From Bacteroidota bacterium (GTDB taxonomy: Bacteria > Bacteroidota > Bacteroidia > B-17B0 > B-17BO), in assembly GCA_025356715.1 (NCBI GenBank), contig JANXRU010000120.1:1-16125 (forward strand): DNA of 16,125 nucleotides. Reading direction: 5' to 3'. The position numbers and the translations under genes were made by a program. The notes under the pieces are model-generated. The model was not told the DNA's origin, searched no databases, and saw only the letters and a list, made by a program, of their open reading frames with translations. Positions 14,786-16,125 of the stretch are shown in pieces. Numbering within the stretch: the stretch's first letter is position 1; every line of letters starts with the position of its first letter.

Positions 14786-16125
14786 TTCATTCAATTTTAT
14801 TGTGTTTTTTATAGTGGTTACAGGACTGTATTTTCTCTTACCACATTCATACAGATGGATATTATTACTTATTGCAAGTTGTATCTTTTATATGTTTTTT
14901 ATACCTATTTATATTCTAATATTATTTTTAACTATTATCATTGATTATTTTGCAGGTATTTATATTGAGAAATATTATCAACATAGAAAGGGTATATTAA
15001 TAATTAGTTTAATTACCAACATAGGGATATTAGTAGTTTTTAAATATTGTAATTTTTTTATAGAAAATATTAATCAAGTAGCGAACATATTTAATTGGAA
15101 CTATTCTTTAAGTATGCTAGGTGTTATTTTACCAATTGGACTTTCGTTTCATACTTTTCAGGCAATGAGCTATACTATTGAGGTGTATAGAGGTAATCAA
15201 AAAGCAGAAACACACTTTGGTATATACGCATTGTATGTGATGTATTATCCTCAGCTTGTAGCAGGCCCAATTGAGCGACCGCAGAATTTATTAAGCCAAT
15301 TTCATGCTAAACATAAATTTGATATAGAAAGATTTAAGAGCGGTTTAGTTTTAATGTTATGGGGCTTTTTTAAAAAAGTAGTAATTGCAGATAGGATTGC
15401 TTTTTTTATTAATCCCGTATTTGAAAATTCTCATCAATATTCTGGCATATCCTTATTTGTAGCTTCTATATTATTTTCATTTCAAATATTTTGTGATTTC
15501 TCTGGCTATTCTGACATTGCAATAGGTGCATCTAAAATAATGGGCATAGATTTAATGCGAAATTTTGATAGACCATATTCATCTAAATCTATTGCGGAGT
15601 TTTGGAGTAAATGGCACATATCCTTATCTACTTGGTTTAAAGATTACCTATATATACCCTTAGGAGGTAATAGAGTGAATCAAATAAATTGGTATAGAAA
15701 TATTTTTATAGTGTTTTTAGTGAGTGGTTTTTGGCATGGCGCAAGTTGGACATTTATAGTATGGGGAGGATTGCATGCTGTTTTTCAGATTTTCGGTATT
15801 TCAACAAAAAAAATAAGAATACAAATTATTGAAAAAATAAAATTGGATAAAATTGGTTTTAGTAATTTATTGTTTCAAAAAATTATTGTGTTCCTTTTAG
15901 TAACTTTTGCTTGGATTTTTTTCAGAGCTGTTTCATTTTCAGAATCAATATACATTGTAAAAAAAATATTAGCTGGAATTCCAGAATACATTTATAATTT
16001 TATTTATAATGAAAAATTCTTATGGCTTGAGCCATTTTTACTTAACCTAAACTATAAAAAAGTTGCTGTAGAATTTTTAGTTTTATTTATTGCCATCACA
16101 GTTATGGAAATAGTTCATTATTATA
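14775..16125 (+). CDS. MBOAT family O-acyltransferase (AlgI type), 3' end missing
   Basis: Membrane-bound O-acyltransferase, open for 450 codons to the edge of the window. I place the start at the GTG at 14775, overlapping the previous gene by 11 bases, because the protein then begins MLFNSFNFIVFF, the classic AlgI-family opening. Many membrane helices are visible, with FKYCNFF, LPIGLSFHTFQAMSY, MYYPQLVAGPIERP, FCDFSGYSDIAIG, FWSKWHISLSTWFKDYLYIP and SGFWHGASW. His321 in the last motif sits at almost the same position as the catalytic His322 of Pseudomonas AlgI. Usual family length is about 470-520 aa, so only the last helices are missing. It should carry acyl groups across the membrane, often with an AlgJ/AlgX or SGNH-type partner encoded just downstream, beyond this window. 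Confidence 0.9.
   Translation, partial: MLFNSFNFIVFFIVVTGLYFLLPHSYRWILLLIASCIFYMFFIPIYILILFLTIIIDYFAGIYIEKYYQHRKGILIISLITNIGILVVFKYCNFFIENINQVANIFNWNYSLSMLGVILPIGLSFHTFQAMSYTIEVYRGNQKAETHFGIYALYVMYYPQLVAGPIERPQNLLSQFHAKHKFDIERFKSGLVLMLWGFFKKVVIADRIAFFINPVFENSHQYSGISLFVASILFSFQIFCDFSGYSDIAIGASKIMGIDLMRNFDRPYSSKSIAEFWSKWHISLSTWFKDYLYIPLGGNRVNQINWYRNIFIVFLVSGFWHGASWTFIVWGGLHAVFQIFGISTKKIRIQIIEKIKLDKIGFSNLLFQKIIVFLLVTFAWIFFRAVSFSESIYIVKKILAGIPEYIYNFIYNEKFLWLEPFLLNLNYKKVAVEFLVLFIAITVMEIVHYY

Overview
The window is AT-rich coding DNA with every gene on the + strand. The genes lie almost without gaps: the largest space between two genes is 9 bases, and many stops and starts overlap or abut. Start codons follow runs of A rather than clear Shine-Dalgarno sites. 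This layout and the low GC suggest a member of the Bacteroidota; nothing here fixes the family or genus. There are no RNA genes, insertion sequences, CRISPR arrays or non-coding stretches of any size. The window opens just after an upstream gene and ends inside an MBOAT gene, so both ends of the locus lie outside.

The locus encodes biosynthesis, modification and export of a cell-surface polysaccharide (O-antigen or capsule type) by the ABC-transporter route. Layout: 37-1403, a HisH-like glutaminase and a HisF-like partner; 1407-3551, the export ABC transporter (Wzm permease, Wzt ATPase with a C-terminal glycan-recognition-type extension); 3555-5608, a sugar aminotransferase and a dehydratase/epimerase-type SDR; 5615-8217, a second SDR, a calcineurin-like phosphoesterase and an ATP-grasp ligase in one coupled block; 8219-9403, a membrane acyltransferase 3; 9396-10559, a WbpG/PseA-type N-acetyl-sugar amidotransferase; 10569-13475, a polysaccharide-deacetylase-fold protein, a second DegT-type aminotransferase, a GNAT acetyltransferase and a WbqC-family protein; 13475-14785, a glycosyltransferase-like protein; 14775-end, an AlgI-type MBOAT O-acyltransferase.

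How they may work together: the HisH/HisF-like pair should release ammonia from glutamine and pass it to the amidotransferase, which would turn an N-acetyl group into an acetamidino group. The HisF-like protein has lost the Asp11 needed for histidine synthesis but keeps the ammonia-gate residues, which supports this. The dehydratase and aminotransferase would build a 4-amino-deoxy sugar nucleotide, and the GNAT and WbqC genes could acylate a sugar amine. The phosphoesterase/ATP-grasp block and the deacetylase/aminotransferase/GNAT/WbqC block are the least understood parts and the best candidates for an uncharacterised sugar modification. AT3 and MBOAT would then decorate the glycan at or across the membrane. 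Only one glycosyltransferase candidate is present, so others must lie outside the window.
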